Source of the DNA: Gimesia chilikensis
GTDB lineage: Bacteria > Planctomycetota > Planctomycetia > Planctomycetales > Planctomycetaceae
DNA: 64,000 bases
Direction: 5' to 3'
Assembly: GCF_007744075.1 (NCBI RefSeq)
Contig: NZ_CP036266.1
Location: 6,933,248 to 6,997,247 of the forward strand
Made by a program: the position numbers and the translations under genes. The notes under the pieces are model-generated. The model had not been told where the DNA came from and ran no database searches. It worked only from the letters and a program-made list of their open reading frames with translations. This document shows, in pieces, positions 57,161 to 63,631 of this stretch (positions are counted from its first letter, which is position 1; every line of letters starts with the position of its first letter).

Positions 57161-57352
57161 TTGGAATACATGGTTTTAACGTTCGTCTCTGTCGCCCTGT
57201 TGCTGACTGTCGTCTCATTCATCAAGGAACGGCGGTTGCGGCTGGCGCTGCAGGGAATTCTCAGACACCTGATTCAACGCTGGAGGGCACATGGAAAAAC
57301 CGACTCTACCAATCACACTAACACTGATCCTGTTGACCGGAGCCGGATGTAG
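57161..57352 (+). CDS. Small membrane protein, TTG start
   Basis: 63-residue protein with one membrane helix (MVLTFVSVALLLTVVSFI) followed by a basic cytoplasmic tail (KERRLRLALQGILRHLIQRWR). AAAGGAG at 57148-57154 is 6 nt before TTG 57161 but 15 nt before the in-frame ATG at 57170, so the TTG is preferred. Its 3' end overlaps the next gene by 62 bp. No family recognised. First gene of the operon containing DUF1257, DUF2997, TOPRIM and the Ycf46-like ATPase. Confidence 0.5.
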   Translation: MEYMVLTFVSVALLLTVVSFIKERRLRLALQGILRHLIQRWRAHGKTDSTNHTNTDPVDRSRM

Positions 57353-57863
57353 TTCCGACGAAAACAGCCGTGTGGCCGAACTGGCAACACGACAGCTGGA
57401 GCGCCAGGCTGAGCAGAACCAACGCATGACGGAACTCCAGCAGGAAGTTGCCTCCGGTTCACGGGAACTGGTCGAAGCAGACGCCAGATCCCGGCAGGAG
57501 ATGGTCACGCTGCAGCGCGAGATGCAGACCGAGCGAAACGAGATCGGATACCAGCGGGACCAGCTGGAGGCAGAACGCCGTGAAATTGCTGACAGCAGAA
57601 ATCGTGACCCGATCATTGCGGCGGCGATCACCAGGGTGACCATGGTGGTCGTTAGCCTGCTGCCCCTGTTGATCTGCTGGTTGCTGCTCAGGCAGAAAAT
57701 CGAACCCGCTAACGATCAGCAAATGACAGAGCTGCTACTGGATGACCTGGTCTCAGCAGAACCATGGCTGATGCCACCTGCAAACACAAATCCGGACAAA
57801 CCACGGCTGACGGATTTCCCGCAGCCCCCCGATCCTGATGATCCCACAGAAAGGAGCACATGA
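57291..57863 (+). CDS. Lipoprotein-like coiled-coil membrane protein
   Basis: 190 aa. The N-terminal LTLILLTGAGC resembles a lipoprotein signal with Cys20, although the -3 position is Gly rather than Leu. A long Glu/Arg-rich coiled coil spans about residues 27-105 (ATRQLERQAEQNQRMTELQQ). A membrane helix follows near 108-132 (VTMVVVSLLPLLICWLLL), then a Pro-rich acidic tail. Function unknown. The DUF1257 start codon lies 1 bp after its stop. Confidence 0.65.
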   Translation: MEKPTLPITLTLILLTGAGCSSDENSRVAELATRQLERQAEQNQRMTELQQEVASGSRELVEADARSRQEMVTLQREMQTERNEIGYQRDQLEAERREIADSRNRDPIIAAAITRVTMVVVSLLPLLICWLLLRQKIEPANDQQMTELLLDDLVSAEPWLMPPANTNPDKPRLTDFPQPPDPDDPTERST

Positions 57864-57864
57864 A

Positions 57865-58176
57865 ATGTCACACATAGTCACGATCAAAACAGAGGTCCGC
57901 GACGTAGAAGCCCTGGGCCTGGCCTGCCGTCGACTCAAACTGGGAGAGCCCGTTCACGAAACCGTCCCGCTGTTTAGTGGGGAAGTCTCCGGCTATGCGG
58001 TCCGTCTCCCCGACTGGCGGTATCCCGTCGTTTTCGACGTCGACCAGGGTCAGGTCCGCTACGACAACTTTGAAGGCCGCTGGGGTGAGCCGACTCACCT
58101 CAATCGTCTGCTGCAATCGTACTGCGTGGAAAAGTCAAGTCATTCACAGTGCACCCCATGCAATGGTTTCAATTGA
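57865..58176 (+). pseudogene. DUF1257 (Ycf35-family) gene, 5' part, interrupted
   Basis: The first 90 codons encode the DUF1257/Ycf35-family N-terminal region (MSHIVTIKTEVRD, PLFSGEVSGYAVRLPDWRYP, RYDNFEGRWGEPTHLNRLLQ, ending YCVEK). AAAGGAG at 57850-57856 supports the start. After Glu89-Lys90 the frame enters foreign sequence and adds 13 unrelated residues before stopping. The missing C-terminal 32 residues are found at 61110-61208. Joined at the Glu-Lys codons, the two parts rebuild a 122-residue protein that aligns end to end with the intact 120-residue copy at 58300. A shortened protein may still be made. Confidence 0.85.
58120..58140. other. attL-like left junction of the inserted element
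   Basis: Host side TACTGCGTG-GA joins element sequence AAAGTCAAG here. Compared with the right junction (TTC-GA-GAAATGTCG), the shared core is GA at 58129-58130/61104-61105, or AA three bases on. Joining host halves gives GTG GAG AAA TGT, an uninterrupted Val-Glu-Lys-Cys reading frame. Confidence 0.7.
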
Positions 58177-58233
58177 GAAATGATAAAAATATTGCCTGGT
58201 TTTACATTACCTAAGCTATTCAAGTCAGCGTTC

Positions 58234-58252
58234 GAGTATGGGTTGCATACTC
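58234..58252. repeat. Short hairpin upstream of second DUF1257 gene
   Basis: GAGTATG / CATACTC, perfect 7-base stem around GGTTG, 47 bp before the ATG of the intact DUF1257 copy. Possible operator or arm site; role unknown. Confidence 0.4.
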
Positions 58253-58299
58253 ATGTATTTTATATCGTCCAGTCACGCCATAAAGGAGAGTCAAATACC

Positions 58300-58662
58300 A
58301 TGTCCCATATTGTTCAAATTCAGACCGAAGTTCGTGATCCCGTTGCGGTATCCTCTGCCTGCTCCAGACTATCGCTGCCTGCACCAACCCAACGTACTGT
58401 TCGACTTTTTAATGGAGAAGTTTCTGGATTGGCAGTCGAGCTTCCCGGCTGGCGGTATCCTGTTGTCTGTCAGCTTGCCTCCGGCCAGCTTCAATACGAT
58501 AACTATGAAGGCCGTTGGGGAGATCAAGCTCATCTCAATAAATTCGTCCAGATTTACTGCGTGGAGAAGGCTAAATTAGAGGCCAGAAAGGCAGGCCATT
58601 GCATCAATGAACGGACACTACAGGACGGTAGCATACTGATTCAGGTACAAGTAAATTCCTGA
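58300..58662 (+). CDS. Intact DUF1257 (Ycf35-family) protein carried by the element
   Basis: 120-residue protein of the DUF1257/Ycf35 family, function unknown. It shows the complete family pattern: MSHIVQIQTEVRDP at the start, FNGEVSGLAVELPGWRYPVV, YDNYEGRWGDQAHLNKFVQI, and the C-terminal YCVEKAKLEARKAGHC, ending in SILIQVQVNS. AAAGGAG at 58282-58288 precedes the ATG at 58300. Compared with the interrupted host copy it is more AT-rich and clearly diverged at the nucleotide level, so it was acquired rather than duplicated locally. It converges with the recombinase, with 14 bp between the stops. It likely supplies the function lost when the element split the host gene. Confidence 0.88.
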   Translation: MSHIVQIQTEVRDPVAVSSACSRLSLPAPTQRTVRLFNGEVSGLAVELPGWRYPVVCQLASGQLQYDNYEGRWGDQAHLNKFVQIYCVEKAKLEARKAGHCINERTLQDGSILIQVQVNS

Positions 58663-58676
58663 GTTTCTTGCGGATC

Positions 58677-60788
58677 TCATGTCTTGTTCTCGCCCTTTGT
58701 GTTTTTTGTTTTGAGACCAGGATACCTACGGGGGGATGGAGGTGCGGTCAATTCCCGACATTTCGCTTCGTCTGCGGTAATAATCCAGCGGCCATCATCA
58801 GCTTTGCGAGCGTTTATTTTCCCATCCTTTATCCATTGATGGATTTTTCCATATTTCACCTGAAGCTTCTGAGCTATTTCAGAGATGTACCACTCATTTT
58901 CATCGAGCGGAGAAGTATTTTGATATGACGATTTTTTACACGTCCTCAATCCGTAACGGAGCATTAGCATTCGCACACGTGATTCGTTAAACGGCAACCC
59001 CCTGGGAGTCAGAAATCCTACCTCATTCAACTTGTTGGCAATCTGTGGTGCAGAGATTTTTGAGTCCAGCAGCTCTTTCAGGTATTGCATTAGTTGTGTT
59101 CCGGTACTGAGTTTCGAGAGTTGTCCGACAGGACGCCGAAAACGCGTATAGGTCTGGTGACCGCCGGCCCAATGGATTCGTGCCTCCACCCACTCACTTT
59201 TTCCTTCTACGTCAATGACCACATGGTCAATGATCTCACGGAGAATTTCTTTTCGGTCCACATCCGTTGTGCTGGCGGCGGTCCACAGGGCAGGAACATT
59301 TGCTGCTAATCCCTTGATTCGTTCCTGATCTTCGTTGCTCAGTGACTTTGGTTGCTCTTGTAGAAAACGCTCGTATTGTTCTTCCAGTTCACGTTGGGAA
59401 CGTAGCTTTTCTTCCCAGGCCAGTTCCAGTGTTCTCGCTACCAGTCGATTCTCTGGTTCGACTGCATGATACTGCCTCGCGGCACGCTCTGCTTCGTAAG
59501 TAGCCCGCTCCAGTTTCTGGCTCCATAATGTTTGAGATGCTTCACGTTGTTCATGGAAATCGGAGGCAACTTGACAGCTGACAGCCAGAGCCGATGGTTG
59601 AAGCGCCAGCATTGCCAGTCTCACCACTTCATCATCCAAGGGTTGTGCTTTCAGTCTTTGACAGACTGGATCAGCATAGAGCGAAGATCGTGCGGAACAC
59701 TGGTAACTGGGCCTGGAATTGCTTCCTCCGTACTGCGTTCGCAATCGATATCCACAGCGTCCGCACACCAGCATCCCTGCCAATAATGCTCGACCTTGCC
59801 GCACACTCCCACGCGAGGAGATGATTGACCGGTTCTGTTCCAGCCGTTCCTGATTTTCTTCATATTGAGACCAGGAAATATAGGCTGGAAATCGATCCCT
59901 TAATAAGACCAACCATTCGTTCTGTGATAAGCGGCTGGGACGTTTTTGTTGTTTTCTCTTCTGACTTTGGCAACTACGACCAAACACATACGCTCCTGCA
60001 TAAACCGGATGAGTAAGCATGTTCTGTATGGCTGCCTGGTTGGGACGTCTCCATTCCAGTTGTCCTTTGTTAGAGCCTGAGGATGGTCGGACTGGCATGC
60101 GAATCCCCTCAGCAACCAGATGACGTAATACGGCATGCATTGTGCCTAACCGTTCGAACTGATCGAATATAGTTCGCACAACCCCCTGAGCCTGCTCATC
60201 GGGATCAAAAACTAGTTCGTCAGCCGAGCGAACATAACCAACGGGGCCTTTACTTAACAATTCACCGCGACGTGCCTTTTGCAGAGCACCTTGCCACATT
60301 CGCTGTCGCAGAACGTGTAGTTCGGCCTCGGACATGGTTCCCTTTAGTCCCAGCAGGAGTCGGTCGTTATAGGATGACGGATCGTATAGTCCATCAAGGT
60401 CAGAGATCAGTGTGTCAAACAGAGCACACAGTTCCAGCAACTGATACCAGTCTTTGCAACTCCGTGCTAAACGAGACATTTCAACCCCCAGGATGACACC
60501 AACATGTCCCAATGCCACCTCACTGAGTAAACGCTGGAAGCCCAGCCTTTTTTCACTCGAAGACCCAGAAAAACCCAGATCATCATCAATCACCAGAATG
60601 CGCTCGGTTGGCCATCCCAGTCGTTCAGCCTGGGCCACCAGACCATACTGGAGTTGTGTAGATTCCTGATGGTGCTGGACCTGATGGACGGAGGATTGTC
60701 GTACATAAACAACAGCCAGCCGTTCCTGATGATGACTCTTAATTTTTTTGTCACGAGCTGCCAGCAGATTCTGTTCGGGGTGACTCAT
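58677..60788 (-). CDS. Large serine recombinase (second), element integrase
   Basis: 703 aa. Resolvase domain with catalytic Ser32 in AVVYVRQSSVHQ, then VILGVEMSRLARSCKDWYQL and the GTMSEAELHVLRQRMWQGAL helix. A recombinase domain (KGPVGYVRSADELVFDPDEQ; NQAAIQNMLTHPVYAGAYVFG), zinc ribbon (LVCGRCGYRLRTQ plus later Cys), coiled coil (about 425-500) and a C-terminal HTH/excisionase-like part (WYISEIAQKLQVKYGKIHQWIKDGKINA) follow. It is unlike the first recombinase (52162) in sequence. As the only recombinase in the ~3 kb element, it is the probable integrase that chose the DUF1257 gene as target. Confidence 0.92.
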   Translation of the reverse strand: MSHPEQNLLAARDKKIKSHHQERLAVVYVRQSSVHQVQHHQESTQLQYGLVAQAERLGWPTERILVIDDDLGFSGSSSEKRLGFQRLLSEVALGHVGVILGVEMSRLARSCKDWYQLLELCALFDTLISDLDGLYDPSSYNDRLLLGLKGTMSEAELHVLRQRMWQGALQKARRGELLSKGPVGYVRSADELVFDPDEQAQGVVRTIFDQFERLGTMHAVLRHLVAEGIRMPVRPSSGSNKGQLEWRRPNQAAIQNMLTHPVYAGAYVFGRSCQSQKRKQQKRPSRLSQNEWLVLLRDRFPAYISWSQYEENQERLEQNRSIISSRGSVRQGRALLAGMLVCGRCGYRLRTQYGGSNSRPSYQCSARSSLYADPVCQRLKAQPLDDEVVRLAMLALQPSALAVSCQVASDFHEQREASQTLWSQKLERATYEAERAARQYHAVEPENRLVARTLELAWEEKLRSQRELEEQYERFLQEQPKSLSNEDQERIKGLAANVPALWTAASTTDVDRKEILREIIDHVVIDVEGKSEWVEARIHWAGGHQTYTRFRRPVGQLSKLSTGTQLMQYLKELLDSKISAPQIANKLNEVGFLTPRGLPFNESRVRMLMLRYGLRTCKKSSYQNTSPLDENEWYISEIAQKLQVKYGKIHQWIKDGKINARKADDGRWIITADEAKCRELTAPPSPRRYPGLKTKNTKGENKT

Positions 60789-61029
60789 TGTCCGGACCTC
60801 CTTGTGGTTGGTTCAGATTTTCTTGAATTAGCAGACTGAGCCGACCGATCAGTCGCTTTTGTTTCGCTGGCGGCATCTGATCCCAGAGCGTCGATGGGCA
60901 GATTGACTGCTGGTTTACTGTGGGCGGGGGGGACTGCGGTAATGTCCCCGTCAGCATCTCGGGTGAGCATGACTGGTCTCCTGAGAATAGTGAAAAACGC
61001 TGCTCGATCCATCGGGACAGCTTCAACAA
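60751..61029 (-). CDS. Possible small gene upstream of recombinase, frame uncertain
   Basis: Two overlapping frames compete. One (60751-61029 with a TTG start, or 60751-60957 from ATG) contains a plausible helix, LWDQMPPAKQKRLIGRLSLL, of a kind seen in small recombinase-associated proteins, and overlaps the recombinase start by 38 bp. The other (60785-60970) has a good AGGAG 7 nt before its ATG and a 4-bp ATGA overlap with the recombinase, but its composition (Ala/Ser/Thr/Arg-rich) looks like a shadow frame. One of them is probably translated, coupled to the recombinase. Confidence 0.35.
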   Translation of the reverse strand: MLKLSRWIEQRFSLFSGDQSCSPEMLTGTLPQSPPPTVNQQSICPSTLWDQMPPAKQKRLIGRLSLLIQENLNQPQGGPDNESPRTESAGSS

Positions 61030-61073
61030 TTCAAACGGCCCAATTATGGGTATTTCAGAAAAGGAGTCTATAG

Positions 61074-61208
61074 ATGTTTTTTTATGTGTATTCTGATGCT
61101 TTCGAGAAATGTCGTCTGGAAGCGCGCCGCAAGGGACATTCCGTCCTGGAAAACCGGCTCAGCGACGGTTCCATCAAACTCACTATTCAGATCGGAGAGG
61201 GCCAGTGA
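61074..61208 (+). pseudogene. DUF1257 gene 3' remnant with element-supplied start
   Basis: 44-codon frame. The first ten residues (MFFYVYSDAF) come from the element, and the rest, EKCRLEARRKGHSVLENRLS and on to IQIGEGQ, is the missing C-terminus of the interrupted DUF1257 gene. AAAGGAG at 61060-61066 lies 7 nt before the ATG. The stop overlaps the DUF2997 start (GTGA), preserving translational coupling to the downstream genes. The peptide is unlikely to fold by itself. Confidence 0.8.
61095..61115. other. attR-like right junction of the inserted element
   Basis: Element end TTC-GA joins host GAAATGTCGTC. See the left junction at 58120-58140. The matching codons are Glu (61104-61106) and Lys (61107-61109). 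Confidence 0.7.
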
Positions 61209-61399
61209 AAACCATTGAAATCATCATTTCAACCGACGGGCAGTCCCGGATCGAAACCCGCGGCTTTTCCGGTTCCCATTGTCGGGATGCCAGTCGGTTT
61301 CTGGAAGGAGCTTTGGGAAAAGTCTCCTCGGAACAGCTGACTGCCGAATACCACCAATCCATTCAACACCACCCCAACCAACTCAAACAGGAGAATTAG
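61205..61399 (+). CDS. DUF2997 protein
   Basis: 64-residue protein of the DUF2997 family, function unknown. The start is GTG at 61205, overlapping the preceding stop by 4 bp (GTGA). The family pattern is clear: KTIEIIISTDGQSRIETRGF, then GSHCRDASRFLEGALGK and EQLTAEYHQS. DUF2997 and DUF1257 genes are often neighbours, also in cyanobacteria. Before the insertion it would have followed the host DUF1257 gene directly. Confidence 0.88.
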   Translation: MKTIEIIISTDGQSRIETRGFSGSHCRDASRFLEGALGKVSSEQLTAEYHQSIQHHPNQLKQEN

Positions 61400-62064
61400 C
61401 TTTCAATTCACAACACATACAGGAATTACCTGAACGAATTGACGAAGCCCCCTCACGGGTGCGTGTGCTGGTGGTCGTCGAAGGGACACACGACATCAAG
61501 TTCCTGAGACGCATCTCGACGCTGCTCCATGCCGAGCAGCCCACACTTCCTGATCTGGCCGCAATGGAACGTAATAGAGAACTTATCTTCCTGCCGATCA
61601 GTGGACATCCTCAAGCTTGGATTAGACGACTTTCGCCACTCAATCTGCCAGAGTTTCATTTGTACGATCGCGAGCAGTCACCGGTTACGGAACAACGCCT
61701 GGAGACCGTCGACAGGATCAACCAACGCTCTCGTTGCCGCGGCATGTTGACGCAGAAACGGAGTCTGGAAAACTATCTGCATCCCCACTCGATTCAGGTT
61801 ATCACTAATGTTCCACTGGAATTCGATGACCATGCTTGTGTGGCAACTCTGGCAGCACAACAAGTTTTTGAGAGCAGTCATGGAAAATCCGCCTGGCAAC
61901 GGCTCACTCGTCGTGCTCAGGTACGACTAACGAATCGGGCCAAGCACTGGCTCAACACCAGTGCCGTTGAGGAGATGACGGTCCCCCTGCTGCAGGAACG
62001 TGATCCGGACGGAGAAATCATCTCCTGGCTGGAGACGATCCGTCAACTGGCTGAGACCGCTTAA
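61279..62064 (+). CDS. TOPRIM-domain protein, start uncertain
   Basis: A TOPRIM fold is visible: VRVLVVVEGTHDIKFLRRIS (Glu68, Asp72 counted from the longest frame) and EFHLYDREQ (Asp130, Glu132), followed by GMLTQKRSLENYLHP, which resembles TOPRIM/DUF4435-type and OLD-type nucleases. The C-terminal part is helical (ERDPDGEIISWLETIRQLAE). The open frame runs back to a TTG at 61279, inside DUF2997. The protein probably begins near 61396-61420, but no ATG, GTG or TTG exists there even though AGGAG at 61389-61393 is well placed. A non-standard start, frameshifted translation from DUF2997, or a damaged start are all possible. It probably acts on nucleic acid. Confidence 0.72.
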   Translation: MSGCQSVSGRSFGKSLLGTADCRIPPIHSTPPQPTQTGELAFNSQHIQELPERIDEAPSRVRVLVVVEGTHDIKFLRRISTLLHAEQPTLPDLAAMERNRELIFLPISGHPQAWIRRLSPLNLPEFHLYDREQSPVTEQRLETVDRINQRSRCRGMLTQKRSLENYLHPHSIQVITNVPLEFDDHACVATLAAQQVFESSHGKSAWQRLTRRAQVRLTNRAKHWLNTSAVEEMTVPLLQERDPDGEIISWLETIRQLAETA

Positions 62065-62108
62065 GCACACTTCACACACCTATTTCTTTCAACCTAAGAG
62101 GAACACTT

Positions 62109-63605
62109 ATGTTACTAACCGAACAACTGGCGGAGAACGTACGCGCCTGCTTTACCGGGATCTGGATTCGGAGCCACGAACATGACGAGGCGTTGTTGGA
62201 AATTACCCGGCTCTGCCACAGTGAAGACTGGGGCTTACTCTCTTGGGATATTGACCGGGGGCTACAGGGAACGCAAGCCATTGAAGAGAGTGATGCGTCG
62301 TACCCTGATCCCCTGGCAGCCATACACAGCCTCAACAGCCAGGCCGATTCAGATCGGCCCACGCTGCTCGTCCTCAAGAATTTCCACCGCTTTATTAACT
62401 CTCCCGAAATCATCCAGGCACTGACGCAACAGATCGGTCTGGGAAAGCAAACCCGAACCTTTGTGATCATTCTATCCAGTCTGATCCAGATTCCCCCGGA
62501 ACTGGAAAAGCTGTTCGTCTGTCTGGAACACGATCTCCCCGACCGGAGCCAGCTGGAGGAGATCGCTCGCAGCATTGCCACGGAACCCGGCGAACTACCG
62601 GAAGGAACGGAACTGGAGCGTGTTCTAGACGCTGCCTGCGGCCTGACCCGCTACGAGGCAGAGGGTGCTTTCAGCCTCTCCCTGGTACGACACGGACGCA
62701 TCGACGTCTCCGTCGTGCTGGAGCTGAAGGCTCAGACGCTGCTAAAAAGCGGTCTGCTAACGCTCCACAGCGGCTCGGAATCATTTGATGACCTGGGAGG
62801 CCTGGAATCTTTAAAAGCCTTTTGCCGGCGTGCGCTGCGTCCCAGATCACAGGAATCATCCCATGTTCGTCCTCGGGGCGTTCTGCTGTTGGGAGTTCCC
62901 GGGACCGGGAAAAGTGCCTTCGCCAAAGCACTGGGAAAAGAGACCGGAAGAGCCACACTGACACTCGACGTGGGAGCCCTGATGGGCGCGCTGGTCGGTC
63001 AGACCGAGGAGCGAACAAGACGGGCGCTCCGCATCGTTGATGCGATACAGCCCGCCGTCCTGTTTATCGATGAGGTCGAAAAGGGGCTGAGCGGGGCCAC
63101 CTCGTCCGGACAGTCCGACAGCGGTGTTTCCACACGCATGCTGGGGACACTTTTAAGCTGGCTGAACGACCATACTTCAGACGTGTTCGTGGTCTGTACT
63201 GCCAACGACATTTCAAAACTTCCTCCCGAGCTGATCCGTGCCGAACGCTTTGACGGTCTCTTCTTTCTGGATCTGCCCGGAGATTCACAGAAGCAGGTGA
63301 TCTGGAACATCTACCGGGAACAGTATGGACTCACAGAGGAGCAGAAGTTGCCCGAAGACCGGCATTGGACCGGATCGGAAATCAGGGCTTGCTGTCGCCT
63401 GGCAGCCCTGCTGGATGTCCCGTTAACCCAGGCTGCTGAAAACGTGGTGCCCGTGGCCGTCACAGCCGCAGAATCAGTGGCTCGACTCAGACGCTGGGCC
63501 AGCAACCGTTGCCTGTCTGCAGAGCAGCCAGGCGTCTTTGTTCACGGAGAGCGGTCGGAAGGCCGAGCGCAGCGCAAACTCTCCCGTGATCCCCGCAGAA
63601 ACTAA
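62109..63605 (+). CDS. Ycf46-like AAA+ ATPase
   Basis: 498 aa. The N-terminal domain (about 1-230) follows the Ycf46 layout (LLSWDIDRGLQGTQ; DPLAAIHSLNSQ; LLVLKNFHRFINSPEIIQAL; FVIILSSLIQIPPELEKL). The AAA+ domain has Walker A GVPGTGKS (residues 262-269), Walker B VLFIDEVEKG (Asp321, Glu322), sensor-1 VVCTANDISKLPPE, an Arg-finger region RAERFDGLFFLDLPG, and the family segment STRMLGTLLSWLNDH. Ycf46 is an AAA protein of plastids and cyanobacteria with no settled biochemical role. AAGAGGA precedes the ATG by about 9 nt. It lies 44 bp after the TOPRIM gene. The pairing of an AAA+ ATPase with a TOPRIM protein recalls DNA-acting defence systems, but that is inference. Confidence 0.9.
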   Translation: MLLTEQLAENVRACFTGIWIRSHEHDEALLEITRLCHSEDWGLLSWDIDRGLQGTQAIEESDASYPDPLAAIHSLNSQADSDRPTLLVLKNFHRFINSPEIIQALTQQIGLGKQTRTFVIILSSLIQIPPELEKLFVCLEHDLPDRSQLEEIARSIATEPGELPEGTELERVLDAACGLTRYEAEGAFSLSLVRHGRIDVSVVLELKAQTLLKSGLLTLHSGSESFDDLGGLESLKAFCRRALRPRSQESSHVRPRGVLLLGVPGTGKSAFAKALGKETGRATLTLDVGALMGALVGQTEERTRRALRIVDAIQPAVLFIDEVEKGLSGATSSGQSDSGVSTRMLGTLLSWLNDHTSDVFVVCTANDISKLPPELIRAERFDGLFFLDLPGDSQKQVIWNIYREQYGLTEEQKLPEDRHWTGSEIRACCRLAALLDVPLTQAAENVVPVAVTAAESVARLRRWASNRCLSAEQPGVFVHGERSEGRAQRKLSRDPRRN

Positions 63606-63631
63606 ACCTGACTTTGAATCAAGGAGAAATG

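Larger units (their letters stand above)
58129..61106. mobile_element. ~3 kb serine-recombinase element inserted in the DUF1257 gene
   Basis: Bounded by the two halves of the split DUF1257 gene. It contains, left to right, a 120-bp leader, a complete divergent DUF1257 gene (plus strand), a large serine recombinase (minus strand), a small gene overlapping the recombinase start, and a right-end ribosome site with ATG that fuses in frame to the host gene remnant. Junction coordinates are good to a few bases, because the core could be GA or AA. Confidence 0.8.

Noticed and set aside
57161-57863. Possible phage spanin pair (small membrane protein overlapping a lipoprotein)
   Set aside because: The second protein has its own membrane helix and long coiled coil, and no holin, endolysin or other phage gene is nearby.
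61022-61050. Possible -35/-10 pair (TTCAAC, 17 bp, TATGGG) at the element right end
   Set aside because: Each hexamer matches consensus at only three of six positions; not strong enough to call a promoter.
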